18,025 nt of DNA from CAZJRQ01 sp964548535 (GCA_964548535.1 CAZJRQ010000039.1:1-18025), one strand, 5' to 3'. Counted from the stretch's first letter, positions 1 to 7,793 are shown. A program made the numbers and translations. The notes: generated by a model from the letters alone, not told the origin.

Positions 1-35
1 AAACAAACTGTATACACGAGAATACTTCTCAAAAC

Positions 36-72
36 AAAACCTATAGACAATGTTTAGTTGTCTATAGGTTTT
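36..72 (-). terminator. Rho-independent terminator of the decayed integrase
   Basis: Perfect 15-bp inverted repeat (arms 36-50 and 58-72, loop 51-57). Read on the minus strand it is followed by TTTTGTTTTG. It begins at the stop codon (71-73) of the minus-strand recombinase remnant, which is where that gene's terminator would be expected. Confidence 0.8.
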
Positions 73-317
73 ATTTCGTTTGCAGGGGAATATACAATTT
101 TAACGTATGATTTAATAAATGCGTTTTCATATTGTTATGGTGCCTAAGGCAGTGTAGGTCGCAGAATCGAATTTCATTACTCTTGCAAAAATCCTTCATC
201 CAATCATATGGCATACCTGTTGTTCATCGGATCGTTTGTATATTCTTTCAGTATATACATTATAAATTGTGGAAATTTCAACGAGTGTTGGCTTTTTACG
301 CAATATGACAATTTCTT
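71..317 (-). pseudogene. Decayed tyrosine recombinase (phage/conjugative-element-type integrase), fragment
   Basis: No intact ORF exists here, but two reading frames of the minus strand carry integrase-like sequence. From about 299 downward one frame reads LKFPQFIMYILKEY, resembling the segment that precedes the catalytic C-terminal half in Firmicutes integrases (typically LPxFVxxxLKEY). After a frame change, 208 down to 71 reads PYDWMKDFCKSNEIRFCDL followed by HCLRH, which matches the HxxR catalytic box (H codon at 152-154, R codon at 143-145). After the box the protein should continue about 80 residues to the catalytic Tyr. Instead it ends after about 24 unrelated residues at TAA (71-73). 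So there is at least one frameshift, an internal deletion, and loss of the nucleophile. The family call rests on motif recognition only; the gene cannot be functional. Confidence 0.6.
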
Positions 318-389
318 TCAAAAACAATGCAAAATAGGCAAAATAGCAATTTACACTTATTTTTTACAAAATTTTGTGCAAATTGACAA

Positions 390-418
390 TTGACATTATT
401 TGCAATAATATGTATTAT
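390..418 (+). promoter_or_regulatory. Sigma-A-type promoter for the split-permease ABC operon
   Basis: TTGACA at 390-395, a 17-bp spacer, and TATTAT at 413-418 give a near-consensus promoter. A second overlapping TTGACA lies at 383-388. Transcription would start near 425, leaving a leader of about 150 nt before the permease. That leader contains the 25-codon ORF at 486-563. Confidence 0.65.
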
Positions 419-485
419 GTTATTAACTAGGTAATATAGATTTATTGATAAACTAGCATATTATTAATAGAAAATCAAGGATTCT

Positions 486-563
486 ATGCTGGAGAAATTC
501 TATTTAACATCAAATAATAAATTCAATGTAGTTGATTCATATACTATTGATATAACAAATTAA
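486..563 (+). CDS. Possible 25-residue leader or signal peptide
   Basis: ATG at 486 opens 25 codons ending at TAA 561-563. AAGGA at 477-481 lies 4 nt upstream, slightly close for a ribosome binding site. The product begins MLEKFYLTSNN and ends YTIDITN. It is polar, rich in Asn, Thr, Ser and Val, and has no Cys, no signal peptide and no membrane segment. The stop lies 13-16 nt before the permease start, with the permease's GGAGGGG between them, so the two would be co-transcribed. It could be a leader peptide affecting translation of the operon, a small peptide handled by the transporter, or a chance ORF. I recognise no family, and at this length a chance ORF is quite possible. Confidence 0.3.
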   Translation: MLEKFYLTSNNKFNVVDSYTIDITN

Positions 564-576
564 TTAATGGAGGGGC

Positions 577-1128
577 ATGATGAATATAAAACTTGCTTTT
601 CGCAATTTGAAAAACTTGATAACTAAATCTACATTTTCATTTGTAATAATTGTACTAACTCAAATTGTAGGTGTAATTATTGTTATTTTATCCTATGGTA
701 TTATTAGAAATGTTTTTACACAAGAACAGAATAACTCTCTATTAAATAGAAAATTTACTATTGAGCTTTCTCAATGGATAGATGAAGACAACCACACACC
801 TTATTTATCTAATTCTGAAATTAAAGAAAAATATGATGAATTTATGAAAACTATTGATACAAAATGGTCTTCAGCATATATAGAAGGAGAGATAGAATAT
901 AATGGAGATACATACTCGCTTGGAGTAATTGATATTAATTCTCCAGAAGATGAATTTTTCAAAAATACTAAATTAACTTATGAAGATTTCTATAATGGTA
1001 ATATGGTTGCTAGAGTTTCGTATTATGAATATCCTGCAGAGGTCGGCGATACTATAAATTTGAACGGAGAAGATTATACCGTTATTGAAACAGATGAAGA
1101 TATCCCTGAGTATGGATCAATATTTTAA
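577..1128 (+). CDS. FtsX/MacB-like ABC permease, N-terminal half (gene split by an in-frame stop)
   Basis: This ORF encodes the first transmembrane helix (about residues 20-45, hydrophobic FVIIVLTQIVGVIIVIL) and the first part of a large extracytoplasmic domain. It stops at TAA 1126-1128. The next open stretch (1129-1701) is in exactly the same frame and supplies the rest of the domain and the C-terminal helices. Removing the stop gives one protein of about 374 residues, matching the 388-residue sister permease immediately downstream. The start is ATG 577 or ATG 580; GGAGG (569-573) is better spaced for 580. If only this half is made, it has a single membrane anchor and cannot be a transporter subunit. 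The intact form would pair with the 1701-2867 permease and the 2860-3528 ATPase. Readthrough or a sequencing error are alternatives. Confidence 0.7.
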   Translation: MMNIKLAFRNLKNLITKSTFSFVIIVLTQIVGVIIVILSYGIIRNVFTQEQNNSLLNRKFTIELSQWIDEDNHTPYLSNSEIKEKYDEFMKTIDTKWSSAYIEGEIEYNGDTYSLGVIDINSPEDEFFKNTKLTYEDFYNGNMVARVSYYEYPAEVGDTINLNGEDYTVIETDEDIPEYGSIF

Positions 1129-1701
1129 AATGCTTTTCAAGTGCCATATAAATCCATACCAAATGGCACATTTTGTGAATTTAGTTTTGAATTAAAAGAA
1201 GTTCCAACACAAGCTGAGTGTAATGAAATAACTCAAAATTTGAAACAAATTTTCGGATACGATGTTAATGTATTACCGCCCGAACTGCCTGATTTACTTG
1301 TTGAACAATTTAATTCTACGTCTTTATTAACTTGTGCAGTTGTTATGCTGATTGTTATTTTTAATGCGTCACTGATATATATGTTTGTCCTTGAAAAGCG
1401 TAAAAAATGGTTGTCCATTATAAAACTTTGTGGTTGCAAAAATGATCAATGCAGCGTAATATTTCTGACCGAAATAGTCTTCATTATTATCATTTGTTTT
1501 ATTATAGGCTTATATATTTCAAATAGATTTGTGATACCAAAATTTATAGATCAATACCCTGTTTTTGATGTAGTATATAATACGAAAAGTTATGGGTACA
1601 TATTTCTTGCTTATATAGTTTCATCAATAATAATCTTACTTGCAAATATTCAGCCTTTTGTAAAGAGAACCGTTGTAGATATGCAAAGGGGGAATAAATA
1701 A
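1129..1701 (+). pseudogene. FtsX/MacB-like ABC permease, C-terminal half (in frame after the stop)
   Basis: This is the continuation, in the same frame, of the ORF that ends at 1128. It can be read from GTG 1141, but no Shine-Dalgarno sequence lies before that codon, so independent translation is unlikely. It holds the end of the extracytoplasmic domain and three hydrophobic segments: near SLLTCAVVMLIVIFNASLIY, then IVFIIIICFIIGLYI, then YIFLAYIVSSIIILLANI. Between the first two is the cytoplasmic loop EKRKKWLSIIKLCGCK, which resembles the R-K-x-E-x-G-hhKxhG loop of FtsX-family permeases that contacts the ATPase. The stop codon overlaps the next gene's ATG by one base, so the intact ancestor was translationally coupled to it. 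Confidence 0.65.
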
Positions 1702-2867
1702 TGAAGTATTTTAAATTATCACTACTTTCTTTGTGTGAAAAAATCAAACTGAATATCGCAATTGTTTTACAGCTTATTATAGTTTTTTGCATTGTTAATA
1801 TACTTGTAGCTTCATTAAACAGCAGAACAATGTTAAGTGATGCATATGATGGAATATTAGATAAACAGGGCTATTATTACTATAATCCATTTTACGATTC
1901 GGAAAATGATACACCCGTAAATTTAGAAGGTGATCTTGAAAATTTTTCTATAAGGCAAGCACCGCTAGATGCGAATTCAGCAACCAATAATCAAGTTACT
2001 CTTGTTGTTTGTTCAGATGACTATTTTGGAAAATTAAAATTGCCAGTTTACAATAATTTGACAGATAGCGAATCTCCTGCTATAATATCTGCTAATAATT
2101 TTGGTGTTAAAAGCGGTGATACAATTGACTTTGTTTATAACGGGAAAAAATCATCAATTAAAATAATCGGAGTTTTAACAGACCCCGCATATATTCCAAA
2201 TTTAAATCAAATGAATTATACGGATGATGTCTTACTGTTTTACAAAAGGATTTCTTTATCAGCAGAGGAAACAACGTATATTATTGTAAACACAACTACT
2301 TTTACAAACTTAGGATTTGAATTAGATGAGGCAGTAAAAAATGTTGGTGAAATTTTTTATTATACTAGTCAAGTTGATGATGAAACATATAATAAAAATA
2401 TGCAAGTATTAGAGAACAAAGGGTTTGTTAGAGAGCTTTCAGATATATATTCATATACTCAAGACTCAATTCAAAGCGATTACAAAAATTATGTGCCACT
2501 TGCCTTGCTTGCTTTTTTTGTTATTATTATCGGTGTAGTTTGCGGTATAGCTATTCAATCAATTCAACAAATGCGAAATTATTCTATTTATTTCCTTTGC
2601 GGATTAAAGTGGAATAAAATTATATATATAAACCTGGCTAATATAATAATCCTGCTGCTGATATCAATATTAATTTCTTCTGGTATTTTAAATATTATTT
2701 ATATGTCACAAATAAACAATAAATTTGGATTGGTTTTTAATTCACTAAATATTGTCGTCACAATTTTAATGATATTGGTTGTGTTAGTATTATCAATGGT
2801 AATACCGATTATAAACAATCGAAAAAAAACACCGAATGACGTTTTAAGGAGTGTGAAAAATGATTAA
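1701..2867 (+). CDS. FtsX/MacB-like ABC transporter permease
   Basis: A 388-residue membrane protein with four predicted helices in the FtsX/MacB pattern: one near residues 17-39, then a large extracytoplasmic domain of about 220 residues, then three helices near 264-288, 303-330 and 346-368. The cytoplasmic loop with CGLKWNK between helices 2 and 3 is the usual ATPase-contacting position. The ATG overlaps the previous stop by one base, and AAGGGGG lies 8-15 nt upstream. The 3' end overlaps the ATPase gene by 8 nt. The family includes antimicrobial-peptide efflux or sensing permeases, lipoprotein release (LolCE) and MacB; which of these applies cannot be decided. Because the partner permease is broken, this subunit may act as a homodimer or the system may be inactive. 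Confidence 0.85.
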   Translation: MKYFKLSLLSLCEKIKLNIAIVLQLIIVFCIVNILVASLNSRTMLSDAYDGILDKQGYYYYNPFYDSENDTPVNLEGDLENFSIRQAPLDANSATNNQVTLVVCSDDYFGKLKLPVYNNLTDSESPAIISANNFGVKSGDTIDFVYNGKKSSIKIIGVLTDPAYIPNLNQMNYTDDVLLFYKRISLSAEETTYIIVNTTTFTNLGFELDEAVKNVGEIFYYTSQVDDETYNKNMQVLENKGFVRELSDIYSYTQDSIQSDYKNYVPLALLAFFVIIIGVVCGIAIQSIQQMRNYSIYFLCGLKWNKIIYINLANIIILLLISILISSGILNIIYMSQINNKFGLVFNSLNIVVTILMILVVLVLSMVIPIINNRKKTPNDVLRSVKND

Positions 2868-3528
2868 AATAAACAATCTAACAAAGACCTATAATTATAA
2901 AAAAAGCAATGCGTTTGAAGCTTTAAAAAATATATCAATATCAATAAATGACGGCGAATTGATATCAATAGTAGGCAGTTCTGGTTCAGGCAAGACTACA
3001 CTGCTCAATATTATTGGCTGTATTGATAAAGCTGAGCAAGGCGAGTGCATAATAAATGATGTAAATATAACCAAGCTTAATGAAAATAAAAGAACGGATT
3101 TTCGTGCTGACAATATCGGTTTTGTTGTGCAGGATTTTGCCTTAATTGAAAATTATTCTGTTCTTGAAAATATATTAATACCCACATATTTTTCGAAAAA
3201 TAAAATTGTTCGACCTAAAGACAAGGCTAATGACTTGTTAAAAACATTAAAATTAGAGCAAATGAAAAATAAAGATGTTTCAACACTTTCAGGAGGACAA
3301 AAACAGAGAGTGGCAATAGCACGTGCGATAATTAATGACCCTTCAATCATTCTTGCCGATGAACCAACCGGTGCATTAGATACCAAAACATCTGGTGAAA
3401 TTATGCTTCTTTTTAAAGAACTTAACAAAAAAGGAAAAACAGTTATAATTGTTACTCATGATCCTAAAATAGCTAAACAGTGTGATAGGGTTATCCATAT
3501 TTCAGATGGTAAGGTGATAAATTTGTAA
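2860..3528 (+). CDS. ABC transporter ATP-binding protein (MacB/LolD/SalX type)
   Basis: A 222-residue stand-alone ATPase with every catalytic motif: Walker A GSSGSGKTT (residues 39-47), Q-loop in FVVQDFALIENYSV, signature LSGGQKQR, Walker B IILADEPTGALD, and the H-loop His in VTHD. DEPTGALD is characteristic of the subfamily serving FtsX-like permeases. AAGGAGTG at 2847-2854 is the ribosome binding site, inside the upstream permease gene, so translation is coupled. It would energise the permease(s) at 577-2867. No clear terminator follows, apart from the weak hairpin at 3665-3693 near the convergent kinase gene. Confidence 0.93.
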   Translation: MIKINNLTKTYNYKKSNAFEALKNISISINDGELISIVGSSGSGKTTLLNIIGCIDKAEQGECIINDVNITKLNENKRTDFRADNIGFVVQDFALIENYSVLENILIPTYFSKNKIVRPKDKANDLLKTLKLEQMKNKDVSTLSGGQKQRVAIARAIINDPSIILADEPTGALDTKTSGEIMLLFKELNKKGKTVIIVTHDPKIAKQCDRVIHISDGKVINL

Positions 3529-3664
3529 TACTAAATTGAAATAAGCCATTTGTAAAGCCTTTAAACTCTTTTGATTGCAAATAGAACAGAGAAAAATGAC
3601 GGTAATGTTCACCTGCAAATTATAAAGAATTACTTCACGATTAACCTGTTGCGAGCCTTGAGTT

Positions 3665-3693
3665 TGAACTATCCTGAATTTCCGGATAGTTCA
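3665..3693. other. Hairpin in the convergent gap (3529-3760)
   Basis: Perfect 10-bp inverted repeat TGAACTATCC / GGATAGTTCA with a 9-nt loop, lying between the convergent ATPase and sensor kinase genes. It has no T-tract on either side, so it is not a classical terminator, although its position suits a bidirectional 3'-end structure. The rest of the 232-bp gap shows no convincing gene. Confidence 0.45.
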
Positions 3694-3760
3694 TCTTCTG
3701 TAAGCTCATCATAATAATATATTTGCACATCTACCAATTACCATATCTGCAAAATAATTT

Positions 3761-4810
3761 TCATAACATCACGACAAAATTACTACCTTGACCTAATAAA
3801 CTTTCAACATAAATTTTCCCATCATGAACCTCAACTATACGCTTAACAATGGATAGACCAAGTCCTGTACTAGATGTTTCTCGTGCTTTATCTGCTTTAT
3901 AAAAACGCTCGAAAATACGCTCTTTTTGTTCATCTGTCATACCGATACCATTGTCAGATATATAGAATTTTATCCTATCGCCTTGTTTAAGTGTGATAGA
4001 AATAGCACCATTATCTTTTGAAAATTTTATAGCGTTAGAAATTAAATTCGTCCACACTTGATACAAAAGATGTTTATCTCCAGAATACTTAATTTCTTCT
4101 AAATCAAGCTGCATATCAATATTTTTATGCTCCCATTCTGTTTGAGTTAGCAATACCGCATCTCGTATTTGTTCATCTAAACTAAAGGTTTCATTTTTCA
4201 GTATAAACGATTCGTTCTCAAGCTCAGATAGACGCAGTAAATTAGATGAAAGCTTTGATAATCTACTGCTCTGATTTAGAATTATTTCAGCATATTCTAC
4301 TCGTTTCTCATTTGCCAAATTCTCACTTGTGAGCATTTCGGCATAACCTTGAATTGCAGCTATTGGAGTTTTAAATTCATGCGATACATTAGATACAAAA
4401 TCTTTGTGCAGATATTCATTTCGTGATAATTCGGAAACCATTAGATTAATGTTGTCAGAAAGTTCCGTAATTTCATCATGTCCCTTTGAAATTTCAGGTA
4501 CTCTTGCTGTGAAATCACCCTTGGTGATTTTCTTTGTCACTTCAGACATTTTAGTGATAGGTTTTGTAACAATTCGTGCCGCAATAATAATAAACATCGT
4601 TCCAAGTAAAATAATTAGTCCGCCCATTCTAACCACAAAACCTAAAGCTATATGTCCATTCTCAATAATTGATGGCGGTGGAACTTCCATGATGTTAGAA
4701 AAAATCAGCATTATAATTGTTGCTAAAATATTTGTAGCTAGTAATACGCTTAAAAAAATCACTAAATACTTTCCGAATAATGATGTAAATATGTTTTTCA
4801 GCTTTTTCAA
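3761..4810 (-). CDS. Sensor histidine kinase (EnvZ/PhoR class, short sensor loop)
   Basis: A 349-residue membrane kinase. Helices lie near residues 15-37 and 61-81, with only about 23 residues between them, so it has almost no extracytoplasmic sensor domain. A HAMP region follows (about 80-132), then a HisKA domain with phospho-acceptor H144 in SHEFKTP. The HATPase_c domain has N-box NLISNAIKFS (255-264), G1 DNGIG (286-290) and G2 GLGLS (316-320). It starts at TTG 4810, which overlaps the regulator's TGA stop in TTGA; GGCGGTGG just upstream can act as the ribosome binding site. It phosphorylates the regulator encoded at 4807-5478. Such a short loop suggests sensing within or at the membrane, or through a partner protein such as a transporter. 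Confidence 0.93.
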   Translation of the reverse strand: MKKLKNIFTSLFGKYLVIFLSVLLATNILATIIMLIFSNIMEVPPPSIIENGHIALGFVVRMGGLIILLGTMFIIIAARIVTKPITKMSEVTKKITKGDFTARVPEISKGHDEITELSDNINLMVSELSRNEYLHKDFVSNVSHEFKTPIAAIQGYAEMLTSENLANEKRVEYAEIILNQSSRLSKLSSNLLRLSELENESFILKNETFSLDEQIRDAVLLTQTEWEHKNIDMQLDLEEIKYSGDKHLLYQVWTNLISNAIKFSKDNGAISITLKQGDRIKFYISDNGIGMTDEQKERIFERFYKADKARETSSTGLGLSIVKRIVEVHDGKIYVESLLGQGSNFVVML

Positions 4811-5478
4811 ACCACCACCGCCTTATAGCCTAATCCCTTTACTGTTACAATCTCAAAATCTTTGCAATTTTCAAAACGCTCTCTAAGCCTGCTAACATGA
4901 ACATTAACAGTATGTGAATCGCTTTCGGTATCATATCCCCATATATCATCCATAATTTGCTGGCGGGTAAAAATTCGTCCTGGCTGTGATAATAATTTGA
5001 ATAACAGCATGAATTCTTTTTTGGGTATTTCTATATTTTCGCTCTTGATAGAAATTAAAAAAGTATCATAATCCAGTACAGTTTCACCTATCCGAATTTT
5101 CTTAGAACTTGCTATTTGTGCTCTCTTTAAAAGAGCATTTACTCTTAATAACATTTCCTTCAAAATAATAGGCTTAACCATATAATCATCCGTTCCGCTA
5201 TTATATCCATATTCTTTATCATCAATGGTTTCTTTTGCAGTAATCATAAGCACAGGTAAATCATATCCAGCACTACGCAAATCTTTTGTTAATGAATACC
5301 CGTCAATTTTCGGCATCATAATATCTGTTATCAACAAATCTATTTGAATTCCCTCTAAGATTTCCAGAGCAACCTGACCATTTTCAGCTTGATAAACTGA
5401 AAATCCATTATTCTCTAAATACTCACTCATCATTTTTCGTATATCTTTTTCGTCCTCAGCAAGTAGTATTTTAAACAT
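4807..5478 (-). CDS. OmpR-family response regulator
   Basis: A 223-residue two-domain regulator. The receiver domain has acidic residues E8/D9, phospho-acceptor D52 in TDIMMPKIDGY, T80 and K102 (VKP). The C-terminal winged helix contains KEFMLLFKLL, RIFTRQQIMDDIWG and a recognition region VNVHVSRLRERF, ending GLGYKAVVV. GAGGTG lies 5 nt before ATG 5478. The gene is followed directly by its kinase with a 4-nt overlap. It lies downstream of the MacAB-like operon but has its own extended -10 promoter, and a hairpin separates the two units. The likely target is the neighbouring transporter genes (inference). It is paralogous to the regulator at 13438-14115. Confidence 0.95.
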   Translation of the reverse strand: MFKILLAEDEKDIRKMMSEYLENNGFSVYQAENGQVALEILEGIQIDLLITDIMMPKIDGYSLTKDLRSAGYDLPVLMITAKETIDDKEYGYNSGTDDYMVKPIILKEMLLRVNALLKRAQIASSKKIRIGETVLDYDTFLISIKSENIEIPKKEFMLLFKLLSQPGRIFTRQQIMDDIWGYDTESDSHTVNVHVSRLRERFENCKDFEIVTVKGLGYKAVVV

Positions 5479-5493
5479 CTCATCACCTCGCTT

Positions 5494-5504
5494 TTAGTAT
5501 AACA
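5494..5504 (-). promoter_or_regulatory. Extended -10 promoter for the first regulator/kinase pair
   Basis: On the minus strand TGTTATACT gives an extended -10 element (TGn plus TATACT, with TATACT at 5496-5501), about 20 nt before the regulator's start. The -35 position 17 bp further upstream reads TAGATT, which is weak, as is common with extended -10 promoters. Confidence 0.5.
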
Positions 5505-5537
5505 CAAATTTACATTTTAATCTACTTATTAGTCTCT

Positions 5538-5572
5538 AAAAAAGCGGAGAAAATTTGCTTCTCCGCTTTTTT
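5538..5572. terminator. Strong hairpin terminator after the MacB-like permease
   Basis: Perfect 14-bp inverted repeat (5538-5551 and 5559-5572, 7-nt loop) with core AGCGGAGAA / TTCTCCGCT. Its outer arms are A6 and T6, so a U-tract forms in either direction. On the minus strand it lies 16 nt after the permease stop and closes the MacAB-like operon before the regulator's promoter. Confidence 0.85.
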
Positions 5573-5587
5573 GTTTTTTTGATTAAC

Positions 5588-6766
5588 TTATGCACTTCTT
5601 AGTGCGTCAATTGGGTTAAGCCTGCTTGCTTTTCTAGCTGGAGTATATCCAAATATCAAACCTACAACAGCCGAAAAACCTAGTGCTAATGGAATGGCAT
5701 AGCCTACTAATACAAAATCAACCCCTATAGCCATACACGTAACAAATGATAAAAGCATGCCAAATATAAGTCCTAGAATTCCGCCTACAATTGACAAAAA
5801 CAATGCTTCTAATATAAATTGTGATTGTATAGTTTTCGGTTCTGCACCTAGAGCTTTTCTAAGTCCGATTTCACCTGTTCTCTCGGTCACAGTTACAAGC
5901 ATCATGTTCATAATACCAATACCACCAACCACAAGTGCAATTGATGCAATTCCTGCAAGCAATAAACTCATAGTTCCTGTCACTTCTGTAACTACATCTA
6001 GAATTGTCTGCATATTTGTCACTACAAATCCGTCTTCGTTATAATTAAAAGCTGTATTTAATACGCTTTCGATTTCCGCAGTAGTCGTGTCGGACAAATT
6101 TTCATCTTGAAGATAAATATCTAGCGAATTTATATATCCTGTTCCCAAAAGCCCCATTGCCGTAGTGTACGGAACTATAACCGTACTGTTGTTACTGCCA
6201 GCTGAAAATCCGCCTGAATCCTGCAAAATTCCAATTACGCAATAGCTTATTCCGTTAATGCTGATATCCTTGCCAATCGGATTTTCAGTAGCAAATAGCT
6301 CATCAACAACGTCTTTACCAATAAGACAAACTCTGTTTTTAGATTCAACATCAATCATATTAATTTCTCTGCCTGATTGCATTAAATCCTTAGTGTTAGC
6401 AAAATGGTCTTCATTTTTTCCTTGAACACCAACATCCTCCATAACATTTCCGTTATACACAATACTAGTGATGCCACTTACGGAGGGAGATACTCCGCTG
6501 ATATTATCAACGTCTTTTAAGTCTGATAAATCATTATCGGTAAGTCCTTGCTTTAGCGGTGTACCCATAATTTGAACAGATACCTTGTTCGCTCCCATAT
6601 CTATAACCTGCGAAGTAATATTGTTAGTAACACCTTTTACAATAGAAATTAAAGCAATAATCGCAGTGACACCAATCATAACGCCTAAAATCGTAAGAAA
6701 CGAACGCATTTTATTGTGAATAATATTCTGCCAAGACATTTTTATGCTTTCTTTAAACACCAGCAT
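5588..6766 (-). CDS. MacB-type ABC transporter permease
   Basis: A 392-residue protein with the full MacB/FtsX layout. The N-terminal segment WQNIIHNKMRSFLTILGVMIG leads into helix 1 (about residues 21-45). A periplasmic-type domain follows (about 46-265). Helices 2-4 follow near 268-295, 320-345 and 352-372, with the cytoplasmic loop TERTGEIGLRKALGA and the C-terminal ARKASRLNPIDALR. These motifs are hallmarks of MacB permeases. ATG 6766 overlaps the ATPase gene by 14 nt. AGGAGG lies only 2 nt before it, so GTG two codons later (6760) is a credible alternative start. Together with the ATPase and the fusion protein upstream it forms a MacAB-like efflux pump without an outer-membrane component, as expected in a Gram-positive. 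Its substrate is unknown. Confidence 0.95.
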   Translation of the reverse strand: MLVFKESIKMSWQNIIHNKMRSFLTILGVMIGVTAIIALISIVKGVTNNITSQVIDMGANKVSVQIMGTPLKQGLTDNDLSDLKDVDNISGVSPSVSGITSIVYNGNVMEDVGVQGKNEDHFANTKDLMQSGREINMIDVESKNRVCLIGKDVVDELFATENPIGKDISINGISYCVIGILQDSGGFSAGSNNSTVIVPYTTAMGLLGTGYINSLDIYLQDENLSDTTTAEIESVLNTAFNYNEDGFVVTNMQTILDVVTEVTGTMSLLLAGIASIALVVGGIGIMNMMLVTVTERTGEIGLRKALGAEPKTIQSQFILEALFLSIVGGILGLIFGMLLSFVTCMAIGVDFVLVGYAIPLALGFSAVVGLIFGYTPARKASRLNPIDALRSA

Positions 6767-7781
6767 TTCCTCCTTCTTCTAAATTTTCTGACGATATGTC
6801 ATTGTCATTAGAATCAAAAGATTCTTTACTTGAGGTTAGATGAGAATTATTCTCATTTAATTTTCTACCGAATTGTCTTACTAAATCGCCCGCTGTTTCT
6901 GACATTTTCTCATCCTTTGCAATCATTACAAAAGCATTAAAAAGCTGTCCGAAAACATCGGAATTTTCTCCGCTGTTATTTTGAGCTGAATTCTTATCAT
7001 TGCTCAGTGTGCTATTAACATCAGCTATGATATCATGGTCTGACAAACAATCTCCTTCGTCAGCTAAAGATGATATTTCTAAATCATCTTTTGTTTTTAA
7101 AAACTCATCATGAGATTTCAGTTCACCGTCAAGTATATGCACGATTCTACTGCCATTTAGAGCAATTTTTTCGTCATGCGTAATCATAACAATAGTTCGC
7201 CCCTCCGCATGGAGTTCTTTAAAAAGCTCCATGATCTGTGCTCCAGTTTTTTGGTCAAGTGCACCAGTTGGTTCATCTGCCAGCAAAATAGTTGGCTTTG
7301 TAACTAAAGCTCTTGCTATTGCTACTCGCTGTTGCTGACCGCCCGAAAGCTGATTCGGACGGTTTTTCAATTTATCGCCGAGTCCAACTTTCTTAAGCAT
7401 TTCTATTGCAAGAATCTTACGTTCTTTTTCCGAAACACCAGAATATATTAGCGGAAGTTCAACGTTTTGAACCGCTGTTAAACGTGGCAAAAGCTGAAAA
7501 TGCTGAAACACAAATCCAATTTCTTTATTTCTCACGTGTGCAAGTTCTACTTCGTCCAATTCTTCAACCTCTTTGCCATTTAACATATATTCACCGCTAG
7601 TGGCAACATCTAAACAGACAATAATATTCATAAGTGTTGATTTTCCTGAGCCTGACGGACCTAAAACTGATACAAATTCACCTTTATTTAAAGTGAAATT
7701 CACATTTTTCAGCACAGTCTGCTCTTCTTGACCCGTTGAATATATCTTTACTATATCTTTCATTTCAAGAATTGCGTTCAT
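6753..7781 (-). CDS. MacB-type ABC ATPase with a long acidic C-terminal tail
   Basis: Residues 1-222 form a complete ATPase: Walker A GPSGSGKST (41-49), Q93, signature LSGGQQQR (145-152), Walker B ILLADEPTGALD (165-176) and H202. The sequence after Walker A reads NIIVCLD where the family nearly always has NIIGCLD, a G55V change. Stand-alone MacB-type ATPases are usually about 220-250 residues. This one continues for about 120 residues (223-342) rich in Ser, Asn, Asp and Glu, with a more ordered patch VFGQLFNAFVMIAKDEKMSETAG in the middle (about 276-298, quoted from two adjoining parts). I recognise no domain in the tail. AAGGAGG precedes ATG 7781 by 7 nt. The gene follows the fusion protein by 12 nt and overlaps the permease by 14 nt. 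Confidence 0.94.
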   Translation of the reverse strand: MNAILEMKDIVKIYSTGQEEQTVLKNVNFTLNKGEFVSVLGPSGSGKSTLMNIIVCLDVATSGEYMLNGKEVEELDEVELAHVRNKEIGFVFQHFQLLPRLTAVQNVELPLIYSGVSEKERKILAIEMLKKVGLGDKLKNRPNQLSGGQQQRVAIARALVTKPTILLADEPTGALDQKTGAQIMELFKELHAEGRTIVMITHDEKIALNGSRIVHILDGELKSHDEFLKTKDDLEISSLADEGDCLSDHDIIADVNSTLSNDKNSAQNNSGENSDVFGQLFNAFVMIAKDEKMSETAGDLVRQFGRKLNENNSHLTSSKESFDSNDNDISSENLEEGGNAGV

Positions 7782-7793
7782 ATTTTTACCTCC

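Noticed and set aside
208..393. 61-codon plus-strand ORF near the left edge
   Set aside because: It has no ribosome binding site, its composition is low-complexity, and it lies antisense to the recognisable integrase remnant.
3529..3760. Open stretch of about 38 codons in the gap between convergent genes
   Set aside because: It has no start codon or ribosome binding site and no recognisable family, and the 3665-3693 hairpin overlaps it.
4404..4886. 160-codon plus-strand ORF antisense to the sensor kinase and regulator
   Set aside because: It is the complement of two well-supported genes, with no ribosome binding site and no recognisable protein features. The same applies to the other long antisense frames in the transporter and transposase genes.
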